Below are positions 44,105-54,503 of a stretch of DNA of 64,000 nucleotides, one piece after another; position 1 is the stretch's first letter, and the number at the start of each line of letters is the position of its first letter. Below the pieces are notes generated by a model, which saw only the letters and a program-made list of their open reading frames with translations, was not told the DNA's origin and did not search any database. Position numbers and translations under genes: made by a program. This DNA is from Acidimicrobiales bacterium (GTDB lineage: Bacteria; Actinomycetota; Acidimicrobiia; Acidimicrobiales; Poriferisodalaceae): positions 868,001 to 932,000 of the forward strand of contig JAWKIQ010000001.1 of assembly GCA_041394185.1 (NCBI GenBank), read 5' to 3'.

Positions 44105-45802
44105 ATGAACCTGCTGGACACCATTCGTGACTCGGTGATCGGCAACAACGAAACGGTCCAGGGCCCCTTCGGTGAGCGCCCCGTGGTGTACGCCGACTAC
44201 ACGGCCTCGGGTCGCTCGCTGTCGTTCATCGAGGACTACATCCGCGACGTGGTTCTGCCGCTGTACGCCAACACCCACACCGAATCGTCGGGCACAGGCC
44301 TGCAGACAACGCGGTTTCGCGAGGACGCCAGGCGCATCATCGCCGACTGCTTCGGAGCCACCGACGAACACGTCGTGTTGTTCACGGGCAGTGGTTCTAC
44401 CGGAGCCATCGCCAAGCTCGTTGGCGTGATGGGACTGAAAGTCGCCTCTGAGCTGGAAGACCACTATCACCTCACCCAGCACATCGACCCCCAGCAGCGC
44501 CCGGTGGTCTTCATCGGTCCCTACGAGCACCACTCGAACGAGCTGGTGTGGCGCGAGTCGATCGCCGATGTGGTGACCATCCGCGAGGATGCCGACGGCC
44601 ACGTCGATCTCGCCCATCTGGAACAAGAGCTCGAGGCCCACAAGCACCGGCCCCGCCTGATCGGCTCGTTCTCGGCGGCGTCGAACGTCACCGGCATCGT
44701 CACCGATACCGCCGCCGTCTCGTCACTGCTGCATCGTTATGGAGCGAAGGCGTTCTGGGATTTTGCCGCGGCAGCTCCCTATGTCGACATCGACATGGGC
44801 AGCTCTGCCGAGTCTGACGGCTATCTGGACGCTGTGTTCGTGTCTCCGCACAAGCTGATCGGCGGGCCGGGCACCCCCGGGTTGCTGGTGGCCAGGCGCG
44901 ATCTGTTCACCAACCGGGTGCCCGACACGCCCGGCGGCGGAACCGTCGCCTACGTCAACTTCCTAGAACACGACTATCTGCCCGATATCGAGCACCGCGA
45001 AGAGGGCGGCACACCCGACATCGTCGGTTCGATCAGATGCGGCCTGGTGTTCCAGCTCAAGCAGGCTGTGGGTGTCGAAACCATCGCCAGCCGCGAGAAG
45101 CAGTTCGTCACCCGTGCGATCGAGCGGTGGAGCAGCCACGAGAACCTGTTCGTCCTGGGCAGCAGCGAAGCCGAACGTCTGTCGATCGTGTCGTTCGTGG
45201 TGAAGGACCCGGCAGGGGGTCCGAGCTTCTTCTTGCACCACAACCTGGTGGTGGCGGTCCTGAACGACCTTTTCGGAATCCAGTCCAGGGGCGGGTGCTC
45301 GTGTGCAGGCCCTTACGGGCACCGGCTGCTGGGTATCGACCTCGATCGCTCGCACGAGTTCGAGCGCGAGATCACGCGGGGCTGTGAAGGAATCAAGCCC
45401 GGCTGGGTCAGGGTCAACTTCAACTACTTCATCGACGAGATGACCTTCGACTACATAGTCAGCGCGGTCGAGCTGATCGCCGACCGGGGCGCGGCCTTGT
45501 TGCCCCAATACCGCTTCGAGCCCGACAGCGGGTTGTGGACCCACCGCAGTGGGCGGGGTGCTCCGCCGCGGTCGTTGCTGGACATCGACTATTCGTCGGG
45601 ACAGATGCACTACCAAGAGCACGCGCCCGGGTTCGAGACCTCAGACCTGCGCGACTACCTGGACGAGGCGGCGCGCATCCTCGATGCAGCCGTCGACGAC
45701 GTCGCAGGCGCCGAACGCCCCGCCACCAACGCCGACTTCGAGCACCTTCGCTGGTTCCGATATCCCGACGAAGGCGGCTCGGGCGCTGCCGGCCGCCATT
45801 AG
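44105..45802 (+). CDS. Class V aminotransferase/cysteine desulfurase-like PLP enzyme with C-terminal extension
   Basis: The 565-residue protein has VVYADYTASGRSLSFIEDYI near residue 28, FTGSGSTGAIAKLV, the PLP aspartate in AFWDFAAAAPYVDIDMG, the PLP lysine in VSPHKLIGGPGTPGLL and RGGCSCAGPYGHRLL, where desulfurases have their mobile cysteine. The typical domain is about 400 residues; here about 110 more follow (after QYRFEPDSGLW). A desulfurase, lyase or epimerase role are all open. The dehydratase gene starts 19 bases after its stop. Confidence 0.87.
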   Translation: MNLLDTIRDSVIGNNETVQGPFGERPVVYADYTASGRSLSFIEDYIRDVVLPLYANTHTESSGTGLQTTRFREDARRIIADCFGATDEHVVLFTGSGSTGAIAKLVGVMGLKVASELEDHYHLTQHIDPQQRPVVFIGPYEHHSNELVWRESIADVVTIREDADGHVDLAHLEQELEAHKHRPRLIGSFSAASNVTGIVTDTAAVSSLLHRYGAKAFWDFAAAAPYVDIDMGSSAESDGYLDAVFVSPHKLIGGPGTPGLLVARRDLFTNRVPDTPGGGTVAYVNFLEHDYLPDIEHREEGGTPDIVGSIRCGLVFQLKQAVGVETIASREKQFVTRAIERWSSHENLFVLGSSEAERLSIVSFVVKDPAGGPSFFLHHNLVVAVLNDLFGIQSRGGCSCAGPYGHRLLGIDLDRSHEFEREITRGCEGIKPGWVRVNFNYFIDEMTFDYIVSAVELIADRGAALLPQYRFEPDSGLWTHRSGRGAPPRSLLDIDYSSGQMHYQEHAPGFETSDLRDYLDEAARILDAAVDDVAGAERPATNADFEHLRWFRYPDEGGSGAAGRH

Positions 45803-45821
45803 AACGCACAGGAACTGCACC

Positions 45822-46756
45822 GTGCCCGACAGCCCGACGATCACCCTCGGCGACATCACCGCTGCTCAGGCCCGCATAGCCGGTATGGTCGAGCGAACCG
45901 CGCTGGTGAGGGCAACCTCGCTTGGCCAGGCCATCGGCTGTGACCTGTGGCTCAAGTGCGAAAACCTCCAGGTCGCTCGGGCGTTCAAGGCCCGAGGGGC
46001 ACACAACGCCGTATTCGCCCTCGACGACGCCGCTGCTGCCAATGGTGTGGCCACCCATTCGTCGGGTAACCACGGCGCTGCGTTGGCACTGGCCGCCTCC
46101 AGGCGCTCCATTCCCGCCCACATCGTCGTTCCTGCCGATGCCAACCCGACGAAACGAGCGTTGATCGAGAGTTTCGGTGCACACATCGTCTTGTGCGAGC
46201 CGACCCTGGAGGCGCGTGAGTCGCGTCTGGCCGAGGTGGTCGCCGACACGGGAGCCCGCTTTGTTCACCCCTACGAGGATCCGCTTGTGATGGCAGGGCA
46301 GGGCACCGTTGGTTTGGAGATCCTCGAGGAGCTGTCCCCCGACGTCGTCGTGGTGCCGTTGGGCGGGGTGGGTTGCTGGCGGGCATCGCCGTGGCGTGCG
46401 ACGCGCTGGCGCCTTCGACACAGGTACTGGGCGCCGAGCCGGCAGGGGCCGCAGATGGTCTGGCCGGATTCACCAGCGGTCAGCGGGTCGCATCTCACAC
46501 TCCACACACCGTCGCCGACGGGTTGCGTACCACGGTTGGCCGACCCAACTTCGAGCTGATCCGAGGGCTCGTCGACGGCATCCTGGTAGCCGACGACGAC
46601 GAGATACTGGCCACCGTGGCGGGGCTAGAGGCGGCTACGGGCGGCCCCGTAGAGCCCTCCGGGGCTGTGGCCGTAGCCGCTATTGCACGATCGCCCGACC
46701 GCTTTGCGGGCCGAACCGTGGTGGCGGTGATAACGGGCGGCAACGTCGCCGGATAA
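45822..46756 (+). CDS. Threonine/serine dehydratase (fold-type II PLP enzyme), frameshift near 46366
   Basis: From the GTG at 45822 the protein reads MPDSPTITLGDITAAQARIA. It has the PLP lysine in AFKARGAHNAV, SSGNHGAALALA, and the phosphate loop, which is broken: the frame changes in GGCGGGG at about 46362-46368, and one more G would give PLGGGGLLAGIAVA. The remainder ends VVAVITGGNVAG. Joined, about 311 residues, as for serine racemase/threonine deaminases. It probably deaminates serine or threonine, or racemises serine. Confidence 0.87.
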
Positions 46757-46791
46757 GGCACCCGACCGACCGCAGCGGTGGAGGGCCAGCC

Positions 46792-48384
46792 CTATATGGT
46801 CATCGGTGCGCGAGGGGCCGCCACGGCAACCCGGTTGCGGCCGGAACGTTTGGCCAGATACACCGCGGCGTCGGCGCCGGCGATGACCGATGCGGCCGAC
46901 ACACCCGAGCCCACACAGCAGCCGACCGACACGGTCACCAGGTGAGAGCCATCCGCGTCGGGCGCCTCGACCGCCGAGAGTTCGACCGAGGCTCGTATAC
47001 GCTCGGCGATCTCGTGGGCCACAACCGAGTCGGTTCCAGGGAGCAACACCACGAACTCGTCGCCGCCGTACCGGAAGACCTGATCGTCGGCTCGGATGGT
47101 GTTGCGCACGACCTCGCCCACACTGCGCAGCACGGCATCGCCCACACCGTGGCCGCCGGTGTCGTTGACGACCTTGAAGTTGTCTATGTCGATGAACAGT
47201 GCTGCGACCTCGGACGGGTCGCCCGCGGCCAGTTCGGCGACATACAGGCTCAGCGCCAGCCGGTTGGGTACGTCTGTCAGCCGGTCGAGCCTGGCCTGGT
47301 TGGCGAGCTCGCTGCTGGTGCGCACCAGGCGCCGGTGTTCAGTGGCCAACTCGGCCTGCTGTACGAGGTGGGTTACCAACGCTGCGATGTGTTCGTTGCC
47401 CCTCTGGGCCTCGATGCCGACGGCGTTGTGCAGGTGCTCGAGCGCCAGTTCGGCCGAGCCCTGCTCGCTGTAAGCAGCCGACAGCTCGTACTCGATGGCG
47501 GCCCTGAACCGTCGAGGCTTGTGCTGTCGCTCCGAAGAGGCCCGATGGAGCCACCGAACTGCATCTTCGGGGTAGCCGGCACGGCGAAGGGCCGCAGCCA
47601 ATGCCAGGTTGTGCCTGGCGTGGGTTGACGGGTCGTCGATTGCTGCAAGGTCGTCGGCCGCGTCCATGAGGATCCGGCCTGCGCCCGAGGGTTCGCCGCG
47701 CAACAGTTCGACGTTGGCCAGCAGGATCGCCGCCTCGACGCCTGGCTGGCGTAGACCCCACGCGCCGACGGTGCGGGCCTGGTCGGAAGCCATGCGCGCC
47801 GAGCGCTCCCAACGACGATCGACCAGGTCGTGTTGGCGCGACGCCAGCTCCAGTTGAGCCCGCCCCAACATCAGGCGGTGCCGGGCCGACGCCGGGCCGT
47901 CGGCTGCGGTGTTGACCGCCTGCCGCAGCTGGTCAATGGCGCGCGATGGTACGCCCAGCTCGAGCATCAGGGCCCCGATGTCGCAGCGCACCGAAGCCAC
48001 CAGATCGCGGTCGATGTCGTCGCCGGCGGCCTCGATCTCGTCGATCTCTACCATGGCCTCCAGTGCCGAGGTCAGCGCCTCGGTGGTTCGACCACGCCCC
48101 ACCAGGATGCTGGCCGCCACGGTTCGGACCTTCGTCGACAACAGGGGGGTTTCGAGCACAGCGGCTTCGGCTTCGGCCACATCGAGTTCGCTGAGCGCCT
48201 TTCCCAGATCTCCCAGCCGCGCGGCACATTCGGCCCACATGATGCGTTCGGCTACCCGGATTGCGGCGTTGAGCGTCGACGATCGCGAGGCCAGGGTGTT
48301 CATGGCCGCCAGGTTTGATCCGGCGTCGATGCTGGCCTGGGCGGCGGCGATGGACGCGGGAGGTTCGTTCGGTGCAGTGCTCAA
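46792..48384 (-). CDS. Diguanylate cyclase with TPR-like helical N-terminus
   Basis: The 530-residue protein has about 350 residues of helical repeats (for example AIRVAERIMWAECAARLGDL, LALAAALRRAGYPEDAVRWL), consistent with TPR, then a GGDEF domain (about 365-525): DRLTDVPNRLALSLY, FIDIDNFKVVNDTGGHGVGD, FRYGGDEFVVLLPGTD. The active-site GGDEF is intact and RADD five residues upstream fits the inhibitory RxxD site. It should make c-di-GMP from GTP. No membrane segment. The TTG at 48384 is a doubtful start. Confidence 0.9.
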   Translation of the reverse strand: MSTAPNEPPASIAAAQASIDAGSNLAAMNTLASRSSTLNAAIRVAERIMWAECAARLGDLGKALSELDVAEAEAAVLETPLLSTKVRTVAASILVGRGRTTEALTSALEAMVEIDEIEAAGDDIDRDLVASVRCDIGALMLELGVPSRAIDQLRQAVNTAADGPASARHRLMLGRAQLELASRQHDLVDRRWERSARMASDQARTVGAWGLRQPGVEAAILLANVELLRGEPSGAGRILMDAADDLAAIDDPSTHARHNLALAAALRRAGYPEDAVRWLHRASSERQHKPRRFRAAIEYELSAAYSEQGSAELALEHLHNAVGIEAQRGNEHIAALVTHLVQQAELATEHRRLVRTSSELANQARLDRLTDVPNRLALSLYVAELAAGDPSEVAALFIDIDNFKVVNDTGGHGVGDAVLRSVGEVVRNTIRADDQVFRYGGDEFVVLLPGTDSVVAHEIAERIRASVELSAVEAPDADGSHLVTVSVGCCVGSGVSAASVIAGADAAVYLAKRSGRNRVAVAAPRAPMTI

Positions 48385-48447
48385 CCTATGTCCCGTTGTG
48401 TGTGCTTCGTACGCAGAAGCGTGGAGATGATAGGAGACGCGAACGTG

Positions 48448-49484
48448 TCAGGCGAGGTCGTGGTGAAGTGCGCCAGCGGTGACCACAGCGTGGCCGTCGA
48501 GCTCGACGGTGTGGTTTCGCATGGGGAGGTCGAAATGACCCCGGCAAAAGCGCCCGGCCACCTCGTTTGCCCCGGTCGATATCAAGAAATTGCCGGCGAA
48601 GGCCCGAATTTCGGTGCCGTTGTGGTCGCCCTTGTCGAACATCACCATCGCCTCCCAGCGCGCCCGGGGTTCATGCCCCAACCGACGTGACTGACGGCGT
48701 AGGCCTCGGGCTCGCCAGGCGCGGCCAGGTAAGACTCGAACAAGGCAGCATCGAGACCCGAGCCCTCGATCGAAACCACGAAGTCGTCCCTGAAGGTCAG
48801 GGCTATCTGGTCGCGTACATATTCCTTGAAAGTGAGGTTCACGTCGCCTGGGCTCAGAACAACCGTGCCGTTGACGGTGCCCTTGGCCGGGAAGGCCAGC
48901 ACCAGCCCACCGGGCCAGTGGGCGATCGATCCGGGTTCGGTGCAGGTGCCGTCGGAACCCGCCACGAACGAGCCTGCGAGGTCGACGGTGATGTCGGTTC
49001 CGGCGGGGAGGTGGCACGAAGTTGGGCGGCCGAGCTCATCAGCTGAACTCCGGCGGCCGCGGCGGCCCAGATCGGGGTCGAACGGCCACCGTTCGACGTT
49101 TTCGGGATGCTCGTTGGAGATCATCAGCACCCGAGGCCCGCCGGCGAGGATGTCGCTCAGCTCGGGCGAGTGCAGCAGGCCCTCGACGGTGCAATCGACC
49201 ACGAAGTCGGCCGTTGCGCAGGCGGCCACGGCACTGCGGTGGCCGGCTATGGCCTGACATGCCCCGGTCGAGCGGATCGGCAGCGGACCGGGGTTGGGCT
49301 GGGTGGTCAGCACGATGTCGACGACGTGGGCACCAAGCGACTGGGCTGCCAGCCTGGCGGTGTCGACCACAGCGGCGCGGCTCCTGGTCTCGGACAACAC
49401 GACCACCGTCTCACCGGCGACCAGGTTGCACGCCTGCATCTGCTGGGCGTAGCGCTGAATCCAGGCCCATTCGGTGGTGCTCAT
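48448..49484 (-). CDS. Aminopeptidase T/NicX-like metalloprotein, frameshift near 48670
   Basis: The ATG at 49484 has AAGGAG upstream and begins MSTTEWAWIQRYAQQMQACN. The frame runs to VSHVGWGMNPG, where a missing G in the run at about 48669-48671 would restore ARWEAMVMFDKGDHNGTEIR and the end RNHTVELDGHAVVTAG. The His and Asp/Glu-rich tail resembles the M29 aminopeptidase and NicX (2,5-dihydroxypyridine dioxygenase) group, about 345 residues. Which reaction it runs is unknown. Confidence 0.75.
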
Positions 49485-49520
49485 GTGAACTCCTTCGGTC
49501 GGCCGGCTCGGGGCCGCCGG

Positions 49521-50720
49521 TCAGGCAAAATCCTCGTCCTGGTCGGCGACTATGCCGTAGCGGCCCAGCCGATCGATGCACACCTCGACCGACCACGGCA
49601 GCATGGTGGCGCCACAGCGGGCGTCGCGAAACAGCCGCTCGAGTGGCTGGGGCCTCAGGATCGAGCGCCCCCCGCACGCCTTGATGGCCATGCTGGCAAT
49701 GTCTGGGGCCGCCTCCATGCTTGCGATCATCGAGGCCCACGCAGCCTGGACATCGGCCGGGTCGGGATCGACCCCTGCGGTGGCCACCACCGCTCTGGAA
49801 AGGGCACGCGCCTTCAGATAGGTGAGGTTCATCTCGGCCCACACCGCCTGTTTCTGGGGGTGAGCCGATCGGTCGTTGCCGTCGATCTGGCCGCTCAGGT
49901 AGGCCTGCGTGTAGTCGAGCGCGGCCCGCGCCACGCCCAGGTAGGCGAAAGACAGCGTCATGTAAAAAAACGGCCAGCGGGTGGCCAGGCGGTTGAAAAC
50001 CCCAGGAGGTATCCACTCGTTTTCGGCTGGAACGAAGACGTTGTCGAACAGCAGTGTCTTCGACACCGTGCCGCGCATGCCCAGGGGATCCCAGTCGCCG
50101 GTGATGGTGAGCCCTTCGGCGTCGGCGGGCACGCCCATGAAGCGGATGCGGTCGTCGCCGGGTGCCAGAGCCACGATGTCGTGCATTCCTGCCGCCTCGG
50201 ACAACGAGGCGAAGATCTTGCGACCGTTGACTCGGTAGCCGCCCTCGACAGGTTCGGCAATGGTGGCCACGCCGGTTGTTGCCCGGCCGCTGAGCCCCTC
50301 GGAGAAGGGTTGGGCGTGGATGGTGCCGTTGTTGATGATGTCGGCGAACATGGTGGCTCTGCGCTGTTCGATGAACTCGAGCTCTTCACCCGAAAGGCCC
50401 AGGTCGTCGCAGACCGGCCCCACCAGCAGGCAGGTGGCCGTGTGCATGTTGAAGGTCAGAGCCGTGCTGCCGCAGTAGCGGCCGATCTCCTCGGCCACGC
50501 GAGAGTATTCGGCGAACGTGGCGCCCATGCCCCCGAAGCGCTCGGGTATGCACAGCCCCAGAAAGCCGATGGCTGCCAGGTCGGCGAAGTTCTCGTAGGG
50601 GAACGAGGCCTCTCTGTCGTAGCGCTCGGCCCGCTCGGCGAAGGTCGGCCCCAGCTCTGCGATGGCCGCCACGAACTGGTCAGCGCGGTCTGCGGGCGTG
50701 CTGGCGGTCGGGTCTGGCAC
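49521..50720 (-). CDS. Acyl-CoA dehydrogenase-family flavoprotein
   Basis: About 399 residues from the GTG at 50720, which has GGAGG 8 bases upstream. The N-terminal helical part has FLGLCIPERFGGMGATFAEY, the middle TGVATIAEPVEGGYRVNGRK and DPLGMRGTVSKTLLF, and the C-terminus KACGGRSILRPQPLERLFRD. This layout suits the acyl-CoA dehydrogenase superfamily, including DszC-like monooxygenases. It sits upstream of the NicX-like gene, 36 bases apart, so they may share a ring-degradation pathway. Confidence 0.87.
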   Translation of the reverse strand: MPDPTASTPADRADQFVAAIAELGPTFAERAERYDREASFPYENFADLAAIGFLGLCIPERFGGMGATFAEYSRVAEEIGRYCGSTALTFNMHTATCLLVGPVCDDLGLSGEELEFIEQRRATMFADIINNGTIHAQPFSEGLSGRATTGVATIAEPVEGGYRVNGRKIFASLSEAAGMHDIVALAPGDDRIRFMGVPADAEGLTITGDWDPLGMRGTVSKTLLFDNVFVPAENEWIPPGVFNRLATRWPFFYMTLSFAYLGVARAALDYTQAYLSGQIDGNDRSAHPQKQAVWAEMNLTYLKARALSRAVVATAGVDPDPADVQAAWASMIASMEAAPDIASMAIKACGGRSILRPQPLERLFRDARCGATMLPWSVEVCIDRLGRYGIVADQDEDFA

Positions 50721-50792
50721 GGTGGCCCTCCGGGATCGAGCGGCTGAATGGCCGATCTTACGACACTGCAACTAGGGCACTTTGCAGCGGGT

Positions 50793-50798
50793 TAGGGT
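50793..50798 (+). promoter_or_regulatory. Putative leaderless -10 box of purL
   Basis: TAGGGT, 6 bases before the GTG at 50805; it would drive purL-purQ. Confidence 0.45.
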
Positions 50799-50804
50799 TG
50801 GCCG

Positions 50805-53684
50805 GTGATCTACGCGAACCACGCCCTGGTGCTTGGTCCTCCAGCCACCGAGAGCCGAGGCTCGGGCCGATCGACGCCCATGCTCGATGCGGCCGCGATG
50901 TTCGGAGTCGAGCTGGCTTCGATAGAACAGTTTTGTCTGGTGCACATGCACGCGCCGGCGTTCGTGGCCCAGCGCGACATCGCCCGCATAGCCGACACCA
51001 TGCTGGCCAGCCCGGTGGGCGAGTGGTGGGCGCCCGCGGAAACCCTGCCGAGCGCTTCGGGGACGTCGCCGGCTGGTGCAGGGGTTGTCGTCGAGACCGG
51101 CCTGCGCCCGGGCGTGACCGACCGCGAGGGCGCCGAGTTGGTGCGCGAGGCAGCCGTGCTGGGTGTGGGCTTGGCCGCAGCCACGGTGGGCAAACGATTC
51201 GTGCTGCATCCGGCCGAGGGAACGGTGCTCGACACCGATGCCATCGCCACCGTCGCCAATCGAGTGCTGCACAACGAGGTGATCGAACGTTGGGCGGTCG
51301 GGCACCTCGAGCCGGCCTTCGTGGCAGATGAGGTCGAATCTGCGGCGGTCGAGACGGTCGAGCTGATCGGGCTCGACGAATCCGAACTGGCCGAGGTCAA
51401 TGCGTCGCGCAGGCTGGGTCTGGACCCGGCTGAGATGTTGGTGATCAGCAGGCACTTCGCCGACCTGGGTCGCAACCCCACCGACGCCGAACTCGAGACG
51501 TTGGCCCAGACGTGGAGCGAGCACTGCGCTCACAAGACGTTCCGTGCCCACATCGACGTTTACGACACCGACGGAAATCTGGTCGAAACGGTCGATGGCC
51601 TGCTGAACCAGTTCCTGCGCAAGGCCACAGACCACATCGGCGCACCGTGGGTACGCAGTGCGTTCGTCGACAATGCGGGCATAGTCGAGTTCGATGCGGC
51701 ACACGACATCGCTCTGAAGGCCGAGACCCACAACCACCCGTCGGCCCTGGAGCCCTTCGGCGGGGCGAACACCGGCGTGGGTGGCGTGGTGCGCGACATC
51801 CTGGGCGTGTCGGCCAAACCCACAGCTGTCAGCGACATCCTTTGCTTCGGCCCAACCGACATCGACCCCGCCGCGCTGCCCGCCGGTGTGCTTCATCCGC
51901 GTCGAGTTCGCGACGGTGTCGTGGCAGGTGTGGGCGACTACGGCAACAAGATCGGCGTCCCCAACATCGCAGGTGCCATCGTGCACCACCCCTCCTACAC
52001 GACCACACCACTGGTGTTCGCCGGTTGTTTCGGCATCTTGCCCACGGGCTCGAACCCCACCAGCCCCCAGCCCGGCGATGCGATCGTGGTGTTGGGCGGA
52101 GCTGTCGGCCGCGACGGTGTGGGCGGGGCCACGTTCAGCTCTCAGACCATGCAGGCCGAGACGGCCGAGGTGGCGGGTTCGTCGGTTCAGATCGGCGACC
52201 CCATCGTCGAGAAGGGTCTCATCGACGTGGTCGTGGCAGCTCGCGACGCGGGCCTGTACAACGCCATCACCGACTGTGGCGCCGGCGGGCTCAGCTCGTC
52301 GGTTGGCGAGATGGCCGAGGAGCTCGGGGCGATAGTCGACCTGGCACGCGTGCCGCGCAAATACCCTGGCCTGGCACCGTGGGAGGTCTGGCTCAGCGAG
52401 GCCCAGGAGCGCATGGTGCTGGCGGCACCCGACGCCGCGCCCTTGCTGGCGCTGGCCCAGCGCTGGGGCGTCGGCGCCGCAGTGATCGGAACGTTCACCG
52501 GCAAGGGCCGTCTGGTGGTCGTCGACGGCGACGAAACCGTGATCGACATCGACTGCGGGTTCTTGCACGACGGGCGACCTCGGCGCCACATGACCGCCCT
52601 GAAGCCGTCGACCCAGAGGCTCCCACGCCGGCCAGTTGCCGACGACCTCGACCCGTCGTGGGCCACGCTGGCCCTGTTGGCCCACCCCGACATCGTCTCT
52701 CGCGAGGCGGAGGTGCGGACCTACGACCACGAGGTGCAGGGCGGAACCGTGGTGCGCCCATATGGCGGGGTAGCGGGCGACGGGCCGAGCGACGGCACCG
52801 CCGTGGTGCCCGCCGGTACCCGGTCTGGCAAGGCGATGGTGGTCGGTGTCGGCCTGAACCCGCTGCTGGGTGCCATAGACGCCGAGGCGATGGCTTGGCA
52901 CGTGGTCGACGAGGCCGTGCGCAACGCCGTGGTCGCTGGTGCCGACCCGACCCGGTTGTCGCTGCTGGACAACTTCGCATGGGGTAACCCCACCGATCCT
53001 GGCACCTTGGGTGCTCTGGTCGAGGCCTGTCGGGGTTGCCACGACGCTGCGATCACCGTGGGCGCACCGTTCGTCAGCGGAAAGGACAGCCTCTACAACG
53101 TGTTCGTCTGGCCGGACGGCACCCCAGATCCCGTGGCGCCGACGTTGGTGCTGACCGCTGTCGGGGTGTGTGAGGACCCCTCGCGTATTCCGGTCACAGG
53201 CGTCGCCAAAGCGGGCGACGAGGTCTGGCTGGTGGGTCCCGAGGCCGCTGCGCTGGGCGGGTCTCACCTCGACGCGGTGTTGGGAGAAGACCTCGGAGGC
53301 GACGTTCCCAGGCCCGACATAACCGCCGTGCAGCGCCACCATCATGTCGCCGCGGCGATCCGCGAGGGCCTGGTGGCTAGCGCCCACGACATCAGCGAGG
53401 GCGGCATCGCGGTCGCTGCTGCCGAATGGGCTTTTGCGGGCCGTCTGGGGCTCGACCTCGACATCGGCGACGACGAGTTCTCGCTGTTCGGTGAGGGCGC
53501 AGGCCGGTACTTGCTGGAGGTATCGCCCGAGCTGGCCCCCCGTCTTGGCGAGGTGGTGTCGTTCGCCCGTCGCATAGGCGTGGTCACCGATACCGATGTG
53601 GTCAGGGTGGGGCCGGTACGCCTGACCCACGACCAGATTCAGGGTGCCTTCGTACATGGCCGGTCGCCGGAGGTGCAGCAGTGA
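50805..53684 (+). CDS. purL: Phosphoribosylformylglycinamidine synthase, PurS-PurL fusion
   Basis: The 959-residue protein has an N-terminal segment (1-85) of unknown fold, a PurS-like domain (about 88-180, GVVVETGLRPGVTDREGAEL), then PurL: QTWSEHCAHKTF, KAETHNHPSALEPFGGANTG, GVGGVVRDILG, DCGAGGLSSSVGEMAEELG and a second AIRS-like half ending near FGEGAG. It uses ATP and ammonia from PurQ to convert FGAR to FGAM. Separate PurS is therefore not needed. The purQ start overlaps its stop by GTGA. The length is between small PurL (about 740) and the E. coli type (about 1300). Confidence 0.93.
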   Translation: MIYANHALVLGPPATESRGSGRSTPMLDAAAMFGVELASIEQFCLVHMHAPAFVAQRDIARIADTMLASPVGEWWAPAETLPSASGTSPAGAGVVVETGLRPGVTDREGAELVREAAVLGVGLAAATVGKRFVLHPAEGTVLDTDAIATVANRVLHNEVIERWAVGHLEPAFVADEVESAAVETVELIGLDESELAEVNASRRLGLDPAEMLVISRHFADLGRNPTDAELETLAQTWSEHCAHKTFRAHIDVYDTDGNLVETVDGLLNQFLRKATDHIGAPWVRSAFVDNAGIVEFDAAHDIALKAETHNHPSALEPFGGANTGVGGVVRDILGVSAKPTAVSDILCFGPTDIDPAALPAGVLHPRRVRDGVVAGVGDYGNKIGVPNIAGAIVHHPSYTTTPLVFAGCFGILPTGSNPTSPQPGDAIVVLGGAVGRDGVGGATFSSQTMQAETAEVAGSSVQIGDPIVEKGLIDVVVAARDAGLYNAITDCGAGGLSSSVGEMAEELGAIVDLARVPRKYPGLAPWEVWLSEAQERMVLAAPDAAPLLALAQRWGVGAAVIGTFTGKGRLVVVDGDETVIDIDCGFLHDGRPRRHMTALKPSTQRLPRRPVADDLDPSWATLALLAHPDIVSREAEVRTYDHEVQGGTVVRPYGGVAGDGPSDGTAVVPAGTRSGKAMVVGVGLNPLLGAIDAEAMAWHVVDEAVRNAVVAGADPTRLSLLDNFAWGNPTDPGTLGALVEACRGCHDAAITVGAPFVSGKDSLYNVFVWPDGTPDPVAPTLVLTAVGVCEDPSRIPVTGVAKAGDEVWLVGPEAAALGGSHLDAVLGEDLGGDVPRPDITAVQRHHHVAAAIREGLVASAHDISEGGIAVAAAEWAFAGRLGLDLDIGDDEFSLFGEGAGRYLLEVSPELAPRLGEVVSFARRIGVVTDTDVVRVGPVRLTHDQIQGAFVHGRSPEVQQ

Positions 53685-54433
53685 GCAACCCCAAGGTCTT
53701 GATCCCGGTGGCGCTGGGCACCAACCGCGACGCGGACCTGGCGCACGCCTTCGAGTTGGCGGGCGCCGATGTCGAATGTGTGCCGATGGCGGCGCTGCGA
53801 GCGGGCGAGCGGCGCTTGTCCGACTTTCAGATTCTGGCCGTCGCGGGCGGATTCTCCTATGGCGACGCACTGGGTGCGGGTCGCCTTTTGGGCCTCGACC
53901 TCGCCGGCTGGTTCTCCGACCAGGTGATGGCCGCCGTAGCAGCGGGTAAACCGGTGTTCGGTGTGTGCAACGGGTTCCAGGCCTTGGTGAAGGCCGGGCT
54001 GCTGCCAGGCGACTCGCCGGCGTCGCTGGTGCACAACGACAGTGGACGCTTCGAGTGCCGGTGGGTCACTTTGCAGCCAGAGCCGGGCAACGCGTCGCCG
54101 TGGCTGGCGCAGGTGGACGAGCCACTGCGGTGCCCGGTCGCTCACGGCGAGGGGCGCTTTGTGGCGGGAGACCTCGATGGGATCGATGCGCGAAGCGGTG
54201 TCGCCTTCCGTTACGCGGGCCCCGATGGTGGCCTAGCCGGGGGTTCGTATCCGTTCAACCCCAACGGGTCGGCAGGTGATGTGGCGGGCATCACCGACTC
54301 GACTGGCATGATCATGGGTCTGATGCCTCACCCCGAGAACCACGTCCTCGAGCGCCAGGACACACTCAGGGGCCGCGGCGCGGGTGGCTTGTGCCTTCCG
54401 CTGTTTCGGTCTGGGGTGGCGGCCGTCGCCTGA
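53681..54433 (+). CDS. purQ: Phosphoribosylformylglycinamidine synthase glutaminase subunit
   Basis: The 250-residue class I amidotransferase has GGFSYGDALGAGRLLG, the nucleophile Cys96 in GVCNGFQALVKAG and the catalytic His-Glu in LMPHPENHVLE. It hydrolyses glutamine and channels ammonia to PurL. Start GTG at 53681, overlapping the purL stop. Confidence 0.95.
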   Translation: MSNPKVLIPVALGTNRDADLAHAFELAGADVECVPMAALRAGERRLSDFQILAVAGGFSYGDALGAGRLLGLDLAGWFSDQVMAAVAAGKPVFGVCNGFQALVKAGLLPGDSPASLVHNDSGRFECRWVTLQPEPGNASPWLAQVDEPLRCPVAHGEGRFVAGDLDGIDARSGVAFRYAGPDGGLAGGSYPFNPNGSAGDVAGITDSTGMIMGLMPHPENHVLERQDTLRGRGAGGLCLPLFRSGVAAVA

Positions 54434-54503
54434 ATGTGACAGACATCGCTGTTCAGCGGGCTGCATCGGTGTGGCCTGTGTCGGAGAGATACAGCAATGT
54501 GAT

